From contig NZ_WEGL01000007.1 in assembly GCF_009604455.1 (NCBI RefSeq), positions 372,001 through 436,000 on the forward strand: a stretch of 64,000 nucleotides of DNA, given 5' to 3'. The notes under the pieces were generated by a model. That model worked only from the letters and a program-made list of their open reading frames with translations, had not been told where the DNA came from and ran no database searches. This DNA is from Streptomyces sp. RB17 (lineage in GTDB: Bacteria > Actinomycetota > Actinomycetes > Streptomycetales > Streptomycetaceae). The stretch's first letter is position 1, and the number at the start of each line of letters is the position of its first letter. Position numbers and translations under genes: made by a program. Of this stretch, positions 47,505-55,800 are shown one piece after another.

Positions 47505-48077
47505 CTAACCAACCCCGCCAAGCTCCCAGCGGGCGACCGCCTCGTACCGGGGCTGCTCCCCCACCACACCCGACCGCGGCAGATTGCTCCGCACCAGCAC
47601 CAGCTCGTTCACCGTCCAGGTCCCGCTGGTGAACTCGCGGAGCAGATCGACATACGGCCGTACGTCCACCGAGTCCCGGCTCCGCGCCACCGTCAGGTGG
47701 GCCTTGTAAGGCCGGTGCTCCGCCATCGACACGCCCGCCTTCCGCGCCGCCGACTCCGCCCGGTCGGCCAGCAGCCGCATCGCCTCCACCTCGCCGTAGG
47801 CACCGGTCCACAGGGCCTTGCCGTGCCCGAACTGGCCGCCGCCGGAGAGGGCCAGGTCGAAGGGCGCCGTACGGCCGGCCGCGCGGGCCAGGCGGTCCGA
47901 CAGATCCGGTACGAGTTCGTCGGCGACCTCGCCGTAGAAGGCGAGGGTGAAGTGCCAGCCCGGGCGGTTGGTCCAGCGCAGCCGCTCCGCGCCGGGCAGC
48001 CGCTTCAACTTGGCCACCTCGACGGCGAGTTCATGGACGACGGGCTCCGGAGGGAGTACCGCGGCGAAGAGTCTCAT
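47505..48077 (-). CDS. thpR: RNA 2',3'-cyclic phosphodiesterase (2H family)
   Basis: 190 residues, typical of ThpR/LigT. The two H-x-T motifs defining the 2H phosphoesterase fold are present: RPGWHFTLAFYGEV (HFT) and YKAHLTVARSRD (HLT). It opens 2',3'-cyclic phosphates on RNA ends, with weak reverse 2'-5' ligase activity. ATG 48077 starts RLFAAVLPP, the conserved N-terminus; GTGAAGG precedes it. Cytoplasmic. Confidence 0.92.
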   Translation of the reverse strand: MRLFAAVLPPEPVVHELAVEVAKLKRLPGAERLRWTNRPGWHFTLAFYGEVADELVPDLSDRLARAAGRTAPFDLALSGGGQFGHGKALWTGAYGEVEAMRLLADRAESAARKAGVSMAEHRPYKAHLTVARSRDSVDVRPYVDLLREFTSGTWTVNELVLVRSNLPRSGVVGEQPRYEAVARWELGGVG

Positions 48078-48115
48078 GCCTTCACCTTGGCAGACACCGG
48101 TGGGCATGATGCGGC

Positions 48116-48250
48116 GTGGACCGCTACGCGGGCGGCGACCGCAAGCTCGTCGCCCACGACGAGGCCAACGGTTTCACGCCGCCGGAGGCGTACACCTCCG
48201 GCGAGCAGAACGACTGGCCGGGACAGGTACCGGCCAGGCGGGTGCGGTAG
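48116..48250 (+). CDS. Possible small ORF or gene remnant (44 residues)
   Basis: GTG 48116 to TAG 48250 encodes VDRYAGGDRKLVAHDEANGF, then TPPEAYTSGEQNDWPGQVPA and RRVR. Third-position GC is very high and the composition is protein-like (acidic, aromatic), unlike antisense shadows. But it has no Shine-Dalgarno, no recognisable domain and ends in a dispersed repeat. Either a genuine small protein or the tail of a lost gene. Confidence 0.3.
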   Translation: MDRYAGGDRKLVAHDEANGFTPPEAYTSGEQNDWPGQVPARRVR

Positions 48251-48317
48251 GGGCGCGGGGGGCGCGCGGCCGGCCACGGACGGCCCGGGGCCGACGAACC
48301 GGCCGCGGTTCCCCGCT
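48249..48317. repeat. Dispersed hairpin repeat, family 1, copy B
   Basis: GGGGCGCGGGGGGCGCGCGG through ACGGACGGCCC to GGCCGCGGTTCCCCG matches copy A (47326-47396) over its length with a few changes and a 2-base gap. It lies in the spacer after the small ORF and at the end of the convergent MFS gene. Confidence 0.75.
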
Positions 48318-48332
48318 CGCCGCGCCGGAGGC

Positions 48333-49679
48333 CTACGCCGCTGTCGCCAGTTGCTCCCGCTCCCTCGGCACGAAGCGGACCCGCGGGTGCCCGTGGTGCC
48401 AGCCCACCGCCAGCCGCAGACCGCCGATGCGGGCCAGGACCAGGCCGATCCCGGCGGCCGCCGCGGCCGAGACGACGCCGCCGAGGGCGAAGCCGACCCG
48501 GGCGCCGTAGGTGTCGGTGATCCAGCCGACGACCGGCGCGCCCAGCGGCGTACCGCCCATGAACACCATCATGAACAGGGACATCACCCGGCCGCGCATG
48601 GCCGGGTCGGTGGCCATCTGCACGGCGGTGTTCGCGGTGACGTTGACCGTCAGGCCGAAGACCCCGATCGGGACCATGAGCAGCGCGAACAGCCAGTACG
48701 ACGGGGCCAGCGCGGCCACCACCTCCAGCGTGCCGAAGGCCAGCGCGGCGGCGATCAGGATGCGCAGCCGGGCCGTGCCGCGCCGGGCGGCCAGCAGGGC
48801 GCCGCACAGGGAGCCGACGGCCATCAGGGTGTTGAAGAGGCTGTAGGAGCCTGCGCCGGAGTGGAAGACGCCGTTCGCGTAGGCCGACAGCCACACCGGG
48901 AAGTTGAAGCCGAAGGTGCCGATGAAGCCGACGAGGACGATCGGCCAGATCAGCTCGGGGCGCCCCGCCACGTACTGCAGGCCCTCCCGCAGCTGGCCCT
49001 TGCCGCGTGGGGCGCGCCTGACGGCGTGCAGTTCCCGGGCGCGCATCAGCAGCAGGCCGGTGATGGGCGCGACGAAGGACAGTCCGTTGGCGAGGAACGC
49101 CCAGCCGGTGCCCACGCCGGTGATCATCACACCGGCGACGGCGGGGCCGACGAGGCGGGCGGACTGGAAGTTCGCCGAGTTCAGGCTGACCGCGTTCTGC
49201 AACTGCTCGGGGCCGACCATCTCGGAGACGAAGGACTGCCGGGCCGGGTTGTCGAGCACCGTGGCGAGGCCGACGGCGAAGGCGGCGAGGTAGACGTGCC
49301 AGACCTGGACCTGTCCGGTGAGGGTCAGCGCGGCGAGCGCGAGGCCCGTCACGGCCATCGACGCCTGCGTGGCCAGCAGCGTGGGGCGCTTGGGGAGGCG
49401 GTCGACGAGGACCCCGCCGTAGAGACCGAAGAGCAGCATCGGCAGGAACTGCAGGGCCGTCGTGATACCCACGGCGGCGGAGGAGCCGGTGAGGCTGAGG
49501 ACGAGCCAGTCCTGGGCGATGCGCTGCATCCAGGTGCCGGTGTTGGAGACGACCTGGCCGATGAAGAACAGGCGGTAGTTCCGGATCTTCAGCGAGCTGA
49601 ACATCGAGCCCTTGCGGGCGATGGGGGTAGTAGTGGCGGTCGGTGCGGGGGCGGAAGGTGTTCCGGATCCCGTACTCAA
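48333..49679 (-). CDS. MFS transporter (drug efflux type)
   Basis: 448 residues with about 12 membrane segments. N-terminal FSSLKIRNYRLFFIGQVVSN, TGTWMQRIAQDWLVLSLTGS and LPMLLFGLYGGVLVDRLPKR (motif A loop) define the MFS_3/enterobactin-exporter-like group of Streptomyces efflux proteins. The likely start is TTG 49679, with AGAGGAGG ~9 nt upstream; ATG 49604 would lose conserved sequence only slightly. Encoded 27 bp downstream of a MarR regulator gene, so a regulated efflux pair. Substrate unknown. Confidence 0.9.
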   Translation of the reverse strand: MSTGSGTPSAPAPTATTTPIARKGSMFSSLKIRNYRLFFIGQVVSNTGTWMQRIAQDWLVLSLTGSSAAVGITTALQFLPMLLFGLYGGVLVDRLPKRPTLLATQASMAVTGLALAALTLTGQVQVWHVYLAAFAVGLATVLDNPARQSFVSEMVGPEQLQNAVSLNSANFQSARLVGPAVAGVMITGVGTGWAFLANGLSFVAPITGLLLMRARELHAVRRAPRGKGQLREGLQYVAGRPELIWPIVLVGFIGTFGFNFPVWLSAYANGVFHSGAGSYSLFNTLMAVGSLCGALLAARRGTARLRILIAAALAFGTLEVVAALAPSYWLFALLMVPIGVFGLTVNVTANTAVQMATDPAMRGRVMSLFMMVFMGGTPLGAPVVGWITDTYGARVGFALGGVVSAAAAAGIGLVLARIGGLRLAVGWHHGHPRVRFVPREREQLATAA

Positions 49680-49706
49680 AAGGGTTCGCCTCCTCTTTGG
49701 AACGGC

Positions 49707-50144
49707 TTACAGATGTGCGAGCTTCTCCAGCACGGGGGCGGCGGCGCGCAGTTTGGCCCACTCGTCCTCGTCGAGGCCCTCGACCAGTCCGGCCAGGAAC
49801 GCGTTGCGCTTGCGGCGGCTCTCCTCGAGCATCGCCTCGGCCTGCTCGGTCTGGGTGACGACCTTCTGGCGCCGGTCCTCGGGGTGCGGCTCCAGCCGGA
49901 CCAGCCCCTTGGCCTCCAGCAGCGCGACGATGCGGGTCATCGACGGCGGCTGGACGTGCTCCTTGCGGGCGAGCTCGCCCGGGGTGGCCGAGCCACAGCG
50001 GGACAGGGTGCCGAGCACCGACATCTCGGTGGGGCTCAGCGACTCGTCGACCCGCTGGTGCTTGAGCCGACGGGACAACCGCATCACGGCGGAGCGAAGG
50101 GAGTTCACGGCGGCAGCGTCGTCGCCATGGGTGAGGTCCGGCAT
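49707..50144 (-). CDS. MarR-family transcriptional regulator
   Basis: 145 residues, the usual MarR length. The winged helix is visible: LSPTEMSVLGTLSRCGSATP, GELARKEHVQPPSMTRIVAL and wing LEPHPEDRRQKVVTQTEQAE. It would repress itself and the efflux gene that follows, releasing DNA on binding a phenolic or drug ligand. Palindromic sequence directly upstream (50148-50177) fits the operator. Confidence 0.93.
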   Translation of the reverse strand: MPDLTHGDDAAAVNSLRSAVMRLSRRLKHQRVDESLSPTEMSVLGTLSRCGSATPGELARKEHVQPPSMTRIVALLEAKGLVRLEPHPEDRRQKVVTQTEQAEAMLEESRRKRNAFLAGLVEGLDEDEWAKLRAAAPVLEKLAHL

Positions 50145-50147
50145 GTT

Positions 50148-50177
50148 CTTTAGAGTAACTCATTACCCTCGCTAAAG
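50148..50177. promoter_or_regulatory. Nested inverted repeats, probable MarR operator
   Basis: CTTTAG (50148-50153) and CTAAAG (50172-50177) flank GTAA-CTCA-TTAC (50155-50166) immediately upstream of the MarR start. AT-rich and palindromic in a GC-rich genome, in the position of an autoregulatory operator. Confidence 0.6.
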
Positions 50178-50299
50178 ACCACCGCGACACACCCGCAATG
50201 CCCGTGACCCTGGCCACTGAACCGTTTGATCACCCATATGAGTGAGTCGGCTCCGAAAAGTGACGCACGGGGTGGCCGGATGTGGCGACCCTCGTACGC

Positions 50300-50482
50300 A
50301 TGGGGACCACTGTGCTCAGCCTGCGGATAGACGGGGAGCTGCTCGAGAGGCTCCGGCACCATGCGGCCAAAAGAGGAATGAGCGTGCAGGACTATGTGGT
50401 CCGCACGCTCATCCGGGACGACTTCGACGAGCGGTTCCAGGCCGCCGTCGAGGAGACGGAGCGGTTCTACGGCGTCACGTGA
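50300..50482 (+). CDS. Ribbon-helix-helix DNA-binding protein
   Basis: 60 residues from ATG 50300 (GTG 50282 would add six). TTVLSLRIDGELLERLRHHA with KRGMSVQDYVVRTLIRDDFD is a classic CopG/Arc-type strand-helix-helix, followed by a short acidic tail (ERFQAAVEETERFYGVT). RHH proteins often act as antitoxins, but no toxin gene is adjacent on either strand; it may be a stand-alone regulator. No Shine-Dalgarno, so a leaderless message is likely. Conserved in Streptomyces as far as I recall. Confidence 0.8.
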   Translation: MGTTVLSLRIDGELLERLRHHAAKRGMSVQDYVVRTLIRDDFDERFQAAVEETERFYGVT

Positions 50483-50503
50483 CGCCGTGGGACCGCGACG
50501 GGC

Positions 50504-51955
50504 TCAGGTCAGGCCCAGGGCCGGCATCAGGTAGTAGAAGGCGAAGACCGCCGAGACGACGTACATCGCGGCCGGGATCTCCCGGAACCGGCCGGCGGCC
50601 AGGCGCAGCACCGTGAAGGTGATGAAGCCCATGCCGATGCCGTTGGTGATCGAGTAGGTGAACGGCATCATCAGCATCGTCACGAACGCCGGGATCGCGA
50701 TGGTGTAGTCCGCCCAGTCGATCTCCTTGATGGAGTTCGACAGGATCAGGAAGCCGACCGCGATCAGCGCCGGGGTCGCCGCCTGGGACGGGACCATCGT
50801 GGCGACCGGGGTGAGGAACAGCGCGACGGCGAAGAGGCCGCCCGTGACGACGTTCGCGAGGCCCGTGCGGGCGCCCTCGCCGACACCGGCCGTGGACTCC
50901 ACGAACGCGGTGGTGGCCGAGGAGGAGCTGGCGCCGCCCGCCGCGACCGCGAGGCCGTCGATGAACAGGACCCGGTTGATGCCCGGCATGTAGCCCTGGG
51001 CGTCGGTCAGCTTGGCCTCGTCGCTGACGCCCATGATCGTGCCCATCGCGTCGAAGAAGCACGACAGCAGGACGGTGAAGACGAAGAGGACGCCGGTCAG
51101 CACGCCGACCTTGGAGAAGCCGCCGAACAGGCTCACCTGGCCGACCAGGCCGAAGTCGGGGCTGGCGACCGGGTTGCCCGGCCACTTCGGGACCGTCAGG
51201 CCCCAGGACGGGATCGTGGTGACCGCGTTGATGATCACCGCGAGTACGGTCATGCCGACGATCGAGATCAGGATCGCGCCCGGCACCTTGCGGACGATCA
51301 GCGCGAAGGTCAGCAGCGCGCCCAGGATGAAGATCAGCACCGGCCAGCCGTGCAGATGGCCGCCGACGCCGAGCTGGACCGGGACCGTGGTCTGGGCGGC
51401 GTCCGGCATCCGGGTGACGAACCCGGAGTCCACCAGGCCGATCAGCATGATGAACAGGCCGATACCGATCGAGATCGCCTTGCGCAGCCCGAACGGCACC
51501 GCGTTCATCACGCGCTCCCGCAGACCCGTGGCGACCAGCAGCATGACCACGAAGCCCGCGAGGACGACCATGCCCATCGCGTCCGGCCAGGACATCCGGG
51601 GCGCCAGCTGGAGCGCGACGACGGAGTTCACGCCGAGGCCGGCGGCGAGCGCGATCGGGACGTTGCCGATGACGCCCATCAGCAGCGTGGTGAACGCGGC
51701 CGTCAGCGCGGTCGCCGTCACCAGCTGGCCGTTGTCCAGGTGGTGCCCGTACATGTCCTTCGCGCTGCTCAGGATGATCGGGTTCAGCACGATGATGTAC
51801 GCCATCGCGAAGAAGGTGGCGAAACCACCGCGGATCTCCCGGGCGACGGAGCTGCCGCGCTCGGAGATCCTGAAGAAGCGGTCGAGGGCGCCCTGGGCGG
51901 GCGCACCGCCTGGGATTTCAGGGGTGGGGACCTTGGCGGGTGCCGAGGTGGACAT
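50504..51955 (-). CDS. NCS2-family purine/xanthine permease (AzgA/PbuG type)
   Basis: 483 residues from ATG 51955 (GAGG 7-8 nt upstream). 12-14 membrane segments; family hallmarks REIRGGFATFFAMAYIIVLN, GLGVNSVVALQLAPRMSWPD, FSKVGVLTGVLFVFTVLLSC followed by DAMGTIMGVSDEAKL, and SSSSATTAFVESTAGVGEGA. These proton symporters take up adenine, guanine or hypoxanthine. The upstream region has inverted repeats suggestive of control. Confidence 0.92.
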   Translation of the reverse strand: MSTSAPAKVPTPEIPGGAPAQGALDRFFRISERGSSVAREIRGGFATFFAMAYIIVLNPIILSSAKDMYGHHLDNGQLVTATALTAAFTTLLMGVIGNVPIALAAGLGVNSVVALQLAPRMSWPDAMGMVVLAGFVVMLLVATGLRERVMNAVPFGLRKAISIGIGLFIMLIGLVDSGFVTRMPDAAQTTVPVQLGVGGHLHGWPVLIFILGALLTFALIVRKVPGAILISIVGMTVLAVIINAVTTIPSWGLTVPKWPGNPVASPDFGLVGQVSLFGGFSKVGVLTGVLFVFTVLLSCFFDAMGTIMGVSDEAKLTDAQGYMPGINRVLFIDGLAVAAGGASSSSATTAFVESTAGVGEGARTGLANVVTGGLFAVALFLTPVATMVPSQAATPALIAVGFLILSNSIKEIDWADYTIAIPAFVTMLMMPFTYSITNGIGMGFITFTVLRLAAGRFREIPAAMYVVSAVFAFYYLMPALGLT

Positions 51956-51995
51956 GCGGGACCTCATCACCGACGGGGTTCCCCCGAGCCCGTTG

Positions 51996-52075
51996 GAGTT
52001 TCATACGAACAGAAGCGGCCAAAGACAAACGGTTTCAGTATGAACACATAAGCGCGAGATCGCTATCTCCGCGCG
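51996..52075. promoter_or_regulatory. Inverted repeats between the permease and DUF2530-like genes
   Basis: TTCATAC (52000-52006) is mirrored by GTATGAA (52038-52044), and GCGCGAGAT-CGCT-ATCTCCGCGC (52052-52074) is a second near-perfect palindrome. The segment is AT-rich for this genome and holds both divergent promoters. No purine riboswitch is recognisable. Confidence 0.45.
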
Positions 52076-52126
52076 TAGAACGATCGGAAAGCAGCGAGGA
52101 CGCGGTCGCCTCGTAAGCTGTGCCCC

Positions 52127-52393
52127 ATGACCAAGTGGACCCCCAAGCACGAGGCGCCCGAGCCCCTGGAGGGCCCCGTGGTCGCCACCATCACCGGCGG
52201 CACGATCATCTGGTTCGTCCTCTTCCTCGTCCAGCTCCCCTTCTACGGCTGGTTCCACGACCACGGACATCTGTGGTGGCTGTGGACCTGCCTGGCCGGG
52301 GGCGGGCTCGGGCTGATCGGCATCTGGTACGTCCGCAAGCGGGACGCGGCGATCAAGCGGGCGGCCGCGCTGGAGTCGGCGTCGGCTGAATAA
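52127..52393 (+). CDS. DUF2530-like two-helix membrane protein
   Basis: 88 residues with two membrane segments (GGTIIWFVLFLVQLPFYGWF and WWLWTCLAGGGLGLIGIWYV) and charged ends, matching the small actinobacterial DUF2530 family by pattern; I am fairly but not fully sure of the family number. No Shine-Dalgarno before ATG 52127. Between the NCS2 permease (divergent) and the P-type ATPase (40 bp downstream, same strand). Function unknown. Confidence 0.75.
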   Translation: MTKWTPKHEAPEPLEGPVVATITGGTIIWFVLFLVQLPFYGWFHDHGHLWWLWTCLAGGGLGLIGIWYVRKRDAAIKRAAALESASAE

Positions 52394-52432
52394 AGCGGGC
52401 AAGTGGGCGAATCCGCACGTACCGTCGATGAC

Positions 52433-54829
52433 ATGACCCACATAGACGCGGGTGCGGAACTCGACCCCGTGCATCCGGTGGCCCTACCGATGACCAGGTC
52501 GGCAGGGCTGACCGGCGCCGAAGTCGCGGAGCGCGTCACCCGCGGCCAGGTCAACGACGTACCGGTGCGCAGCAGCCGGTCGCTGGGCGAGATCGTCCGG
52601 GCGAACGTCTTCACCCGGTTCAACGCGATCATCGGCGTGCTGTGGGTGATCATGCTGTTCGTCGCGCCGATCCAGGACAGCCTCTTCGGCTTCGTGATCC
52701 TCGCCAACACCGGCATCGGCATCGTCCAGGAGTGGCGGGCCAAGCAGACCCTCGACTCGCTCGCGGTGATCGGGGAGGCCCGGCCGACCGTCCGGAGGGA
52801 CGGCACCGCCACCGAGGTGGCCACCAGCGCGATCGTCCTGGACGACCTGATAGAGATCGGGCCCGGGGACAAGGCCGTGGTGGACGGCATCTGCGTCGAG
52901 GCCGACGGGCTGGAGATCGACGAGTCGCTGCTCACCGGTGAGGCCGACCCCGTCGTCAAACGCCCCGGCGATCCCGTCCTGTCCGGCAGCTTCGTCGTCG
53001 CGGGCGGCGGCGCCTTCCAGGCGGCCAAGGTCGGCCGCGAGGCCTACGCCGCCCAGCTCGCCGAGGAGGCCTCCCGCTTCACCCTGGTCCACTCCGAGCT
53101 GCGCACCGGCATCTCCACGATCCTCAAGTACGTCACCTGGATGATGGTCCCGGCGGCCGTCGGACTCGTCATCACCCAGCTCGTCGTCAAGAGCACCGGC
53201 TTGAAGGACTCCATCGCCCGCACGGTCGGCGGTATCGTCCCGATGGTCCCCGAAGGGCTGGTCCTGCTCACCTCGGTCGCCTTCGCCATCGGGGTCATCC
53301 GGCTCGGCCGGAAACAGTGCCTGGTGCAGGAGCTGCCGGCGATCGAGGGGCTGGCCCGCGTCGACACCGTCTGCCTGGACAAGACCGGCACGCTCACCGA
53401 GGGCGGCATGGACGTCACCGAGCTACGGCCGCTCGACGGGACCGACGAGGCGTACGTACGCAGGGTGCTCGGCGCCCTCGGCGAGTCCGACCCGCGCCCC
53501 AACGCCTCCCTCCAGGCGATCATCGACGCCTACCCGGACAGTGAGGACTGGCGCTGCGTGGAGTCGCTGCCCTTCTCCTCGGCCCGCAAGTACAGTGGCG
53601 CCGCGTTCAGCGAGGCCGACGGCGAGACCAGCACCTGGCTGCTGGGCGCCCCCGATGTCCTCCTCGCCGACGGCGACCCGGCCCTGGCCGAGACCGAGCG
53701 CCTCAACGAGCAGGGCCTGCGGGTGCTGCTGCTGACCCGGACGAGCCGCGACCTGGACGACCCCGAGCCGGCCCACGGCGCCCGCCCCACCGCCCTCGTC
53801 GTCCTGGAACAGCGGCTGCGGCCCGACGCCGCCGACACCCTGCGCTACTTCGCGGACCAGAACGTCCGCGCCAAGGTCATCTCCGGCGACAACGCGGTGT
53901 CGGTCGGCGCGGTCGCCGCCAAGCTGGGCCTGGAGGGCACGACGCTGGACGCGCGGCACCTTCCCGCCGACCGGGCGCGGATGGCGGACGCGCTCGACCA
54001 GGGCACGATCTTCGGGCGGGTCACGCCGCGGCAGAAGCGGGACATGGTCGGGGCGCTGCAGTCGCGCGGGCACACGGTCGCGATGACCGGCGACGGCGTG
54101 AACGACGTGCTCGCGCTGAAGGACGCCGACATCGGGGTCGCGATGGGCTCCGGCTCGGAGGCGACGCGGGCGGTGGCGCAGATCGTGCTGCTGAACAACA
54201 GCTTCGCCGGCCTGCCGTCGGTGGTCGGCGAGGGCCGGCGGGTGATCGGCAACATCACGCGGGTCGCGACGCTGTTCCTGGTGAAGACGGTCTACTCGGT
54301 GCTCCTGGCGGTCCTGGTGGTGTGCGGGCAGGTGGCGTATCCGTTCCTGCCCCGGCACCTGACCCTCCTGTCCACCCTCACCATCGGCGTCCCGGCGTTC
54401 TTCCTGGCCCTGGCGCCCAACAAGGAGCGGGCGAAACCGCACTTCGTGCGCAGGGTCATGCGGTACGCGATCCCGGGTGGGGTGGTGGCGGGGGTCGCGA
54501 CCTTCGTGACGTATCTGATCGCCCGTGCCTCCTACACGGGAAGCGGTCAGCTGGGCGCCGAGACGAGCGCGGCGACGCTGACCCTCTTCCTGATCTCCAT
54601 GTGGATCCTGGCGATCGTGGCCCGGCCGTACACCTGGTGGCGGGTGACCCTGGTGGCCGCGATGGGTGTGGCGTTCCTGCTGGTGCTTGCCGTACCGGCG
54701 CTGCAGGGCTTCTTCGCCCTGAAGCTGGTCGGGATCACGATGCCGTGGACCGCCGTCGGCATCGCGGTGGTGGCGGCGGCCGCCCTGGAGTTCCTGTGGA
54801 AGTGGGTCGGCCGCCGTTTTCCTGACTAG
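52433..54829 (+). CDS. P-type cation-transporting ATPase, CtpE-like
   Basis: ~798 residues. Actuator TGE in ESLLTGEADPVVKRPGDPVL; PEGL in IVPMVPEGLVLLTSVAFA; phosphorylation site VCLDKTGTLTEGG; hinge TGDGVNDVLALKDADIGVAM with GSGSEATRAVAQIVL. Ten membrane helices. This is the two-domain-sized actinobacterial CtpE type, which in Mycobacterium supports calcium uptake and cell envelope integrity. ATG 52433 chosen; no Shine-Dalgarno, consistent with a leaderless start. Substrate inferred from family only. Confidence 0.9.
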   Translation: MTHIDAGAELDPVHPVALPMTRSAGLTGAEVAERVTRGQVNDVPVRSSRSLGEIVRANVFTRFNAIIGVLWVIMLFVAPIQDSLFGFVILANTGIGIVQEWRAKQTLDSLAVIGEARPTVRRDGTATEVATSAIVLDDLIEIGPGDKAVVDGICVEADGLEIDESLLTGEADPVVKRPGDPVLSGSFVVAGGGAFQAAKVGREAYAAQLAEEASRFTLVHSELRTGISTILKYVTWMMVPAAVGLVITQLVVKSTGLKDSIARTVGGIVPMVPEGLVLLTSVAFAIGVIRLGRKQCLVQELPAIEGLARVDTVCLDKTGTLTEGGMDVTELRPLDGTDEAYVRRVLGALGESDPRPNASLQAIIDAYPDSEDWRCVESLPFSSARKYSGAAFSEADGETSTWLLGAPDVLLADGDPALAETERLNEQGLRVLLLTRTSRDLDDPEPAHGARPTALVVLEQRLRPDAADTLRYFADQNVRAKVISGDNAVSVGAVAAKLGLEGTTLDARHLPADRARMADALDQGTIFGRVTPRQKRDMVGALQSRGHTVAMTGDGVNDVLALKDADIGVAMGSGSEATRAVAQIVLLNNSFAGLPSVVGEGRRVIGNITRVATLFLVKTVYSVLLAVLVVCGQVAYPFLPRHLTLLSTLTIGVPAFFLALAPNKERAKPHFVRRVMRYAIPGGVVAGVATFVTYLIARASYTGSGQLGAETSAATLTLFLISMWILAIVARPYTWWRVTLVAAMGVAFLLVLAVPALQGFFALKLVGITMPWTAVGIAVVAAAALEFLWKWVGRRFPD

Positions 54830-54836
54830 GGGGTGA

Positions 54837-55667
54837 TTACTTCGCGCCCACGTACACACCCGTGGCGCTGACCGCCGGGGTCGTCGAGACGCCGGCGAAG
54901 GAGTAACGCCAGTAGCCGCTGGAGTTCACGGTGGCGGTGGTCTTCGCGTTGCCGTACGAGTCCGTGTACACCGTCTTGATCGTGGTGTACGTGCTGGTGC
55001 CGGCCTTGCGGAACTGGAGCTTGACGGGCTGGCCGCCGAAGTTGTTGTACGTGTGGTGTTCCCAGTCGGCCCGGGTCAGCTTGCCCGACACCGTGACGCT
55101 CTTGCCCTTGTAGACGGACGTCGAGCTCACGGTGGTCGTCAACTTGGAGTAGCGCTGCACCAGGCTGGTGCCGAGGCCGCTCTGGTCCTTGAAGCCGACC
55201 TTGCTCATGTCGGGGTTCTGCTGGTCCTGGCCGTTGAAGGCGACGGCCTCGGCGGCCACGCTCCAGCTGCCGGCCCAGGCGTTCCTCAGGTCGCCGTCGG
55301 CCGGGTAGATGTTGACGGAGCCCTTGCAGGTGGCCGTCGTCGAGGAGGTGGCGGTGCAGGTCGCCGGGTTGTCCCCGTACAGCTCGGGCGCCGTGTCGGT
55401 GTAGGAGCCGTGGTAGAGGAAGGCGTCCGTGTAGAAGTCCTTCGCGGCGATGTTCACGTCGCTGCCGTGCGTCAGCGTGTACGAGTACGCGACGCTCACC
55501 TCGTTGGTGGTGCCCACCTTGACCGCCTTGGCGATCGAGACGTTGGAGAAGCTTGCGTTCAGCGTGTACGGAGCGCCCGAGTCCGTGACGGCCTGCGCGG
55601 CCGGGACTGCGAGGGCGGTGAGGGCCAGGGCGCCGGAGACGGCGGCCACGGTGGCACGTATGCGCAT
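54837..55667 (-). CDS. Secreted two-domain protein, paralogue 2
   Basis: 276 residues with a signal peptide (MRIRATVAAVSGALALTALA ... AQA). Domain 1 (residues ~30-175): LNASFSNVSIAKAVKVGTTN, YTLTHGSDVNIAAKDFYTDA and a disulphide-type pair ATCTATSSTTATCKGSVNIY. Domain 2 (~180-276) is Ig-like (KGKSVTVSGKLTRADWEHHT; PVKLQFRKAGTSTYTTIKTV). Same family as the preceding gene. GGGGAAA precedes ATG 55667, and a strong hairpin lies in the leader. Streptomyces proteins of this sort are annotated only as DUFs; function unknown. Confidence 0.78.
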   Translation of the reverse strand: MRIRATVAAVSGALALTALAVPAAQAVTDSGAPYTLNASFSNVSIAKAVKVGTTNEVSVAYSYTLTHGSDVNIAAKDFYTDAFLYHGSYTDTAPELYGDNPATCTATSSTTATCKGSVNIYPADGDLRNAWAGSWSVAAEAVAFNGQDQQNPDMSKVGFKDQSGLGTSLVQRYSKLTTTVSSTSVYKGKSVTVSGKLTRADWEHHTYNNFGGQPVKLQFRKAGTSTYTTIKTVYTDSYGNAKTTATVNSSGYWRYSFAGVSTTPAVSATGVYVGAK

Positions 55668-55691
55668 GTGCGTTTCCCCTGGAGGGAGAAG

Positions 55692-55722
55692 TGATCGTGG
55701 AGTCGGTCGACTCACGCGATCA
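55692..55722 (-). promoter_or_regulatory. Leader hairpin upstream of secreted paralogue 2
   Basis: TGATCG-GAGTC / GACTC-CGATCA form an interrupted 11-bp stem with loop GGTC, 25 bp before the start codon. The paralogous gene has a GGAGCC/GGCTCC hairpin at the equivalent place, also next to GTGATCG. Probably an mRNA 5' stabiliser or operator. Confidence 0.55.
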
Positions 55723-55727
55723 TCAGA

Positions 55728-55771
55728 TCCGCGGGGGGTGCCGGTGGTTGTACGGCCGTTGCCCCCGCGGA
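55728..55771 (-). terminator. Terminator between the secreted paralogues
   Basis: TCCGCGGGGG (55728-55737) pairs perfectly with CCCCCGCGGA (55762-55771). It lies 30 bp past the stop of paralogue 1, so the two paralogues are probably separate transcripts. Confidence 0.75.
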
Positions 55772-55800
55772 CCGGATTTTGTGCCGCGCTTACTGATTCG

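Noticed and set aside
47490..47512. GAGCCTAACC resembling half of an iron box (DmdR site)
   Set aside because: Only one arm matches; the other half (CGCCACC) does not, and it overlaps the end of thpR.
50282..50482. Toxin-antitoxin pair around the ribbon-helix-helix gene
   Set aside because: No small toxin-like ORF on either side; neighbours are MarR and an NCS2 permease.
51961..52120. Possible purine riboswitch before the NCS2 permease
   Set aside because: Inverted repeats exist, but none forms the conserved purine-aptamer junction; better explained as operators or promoters.
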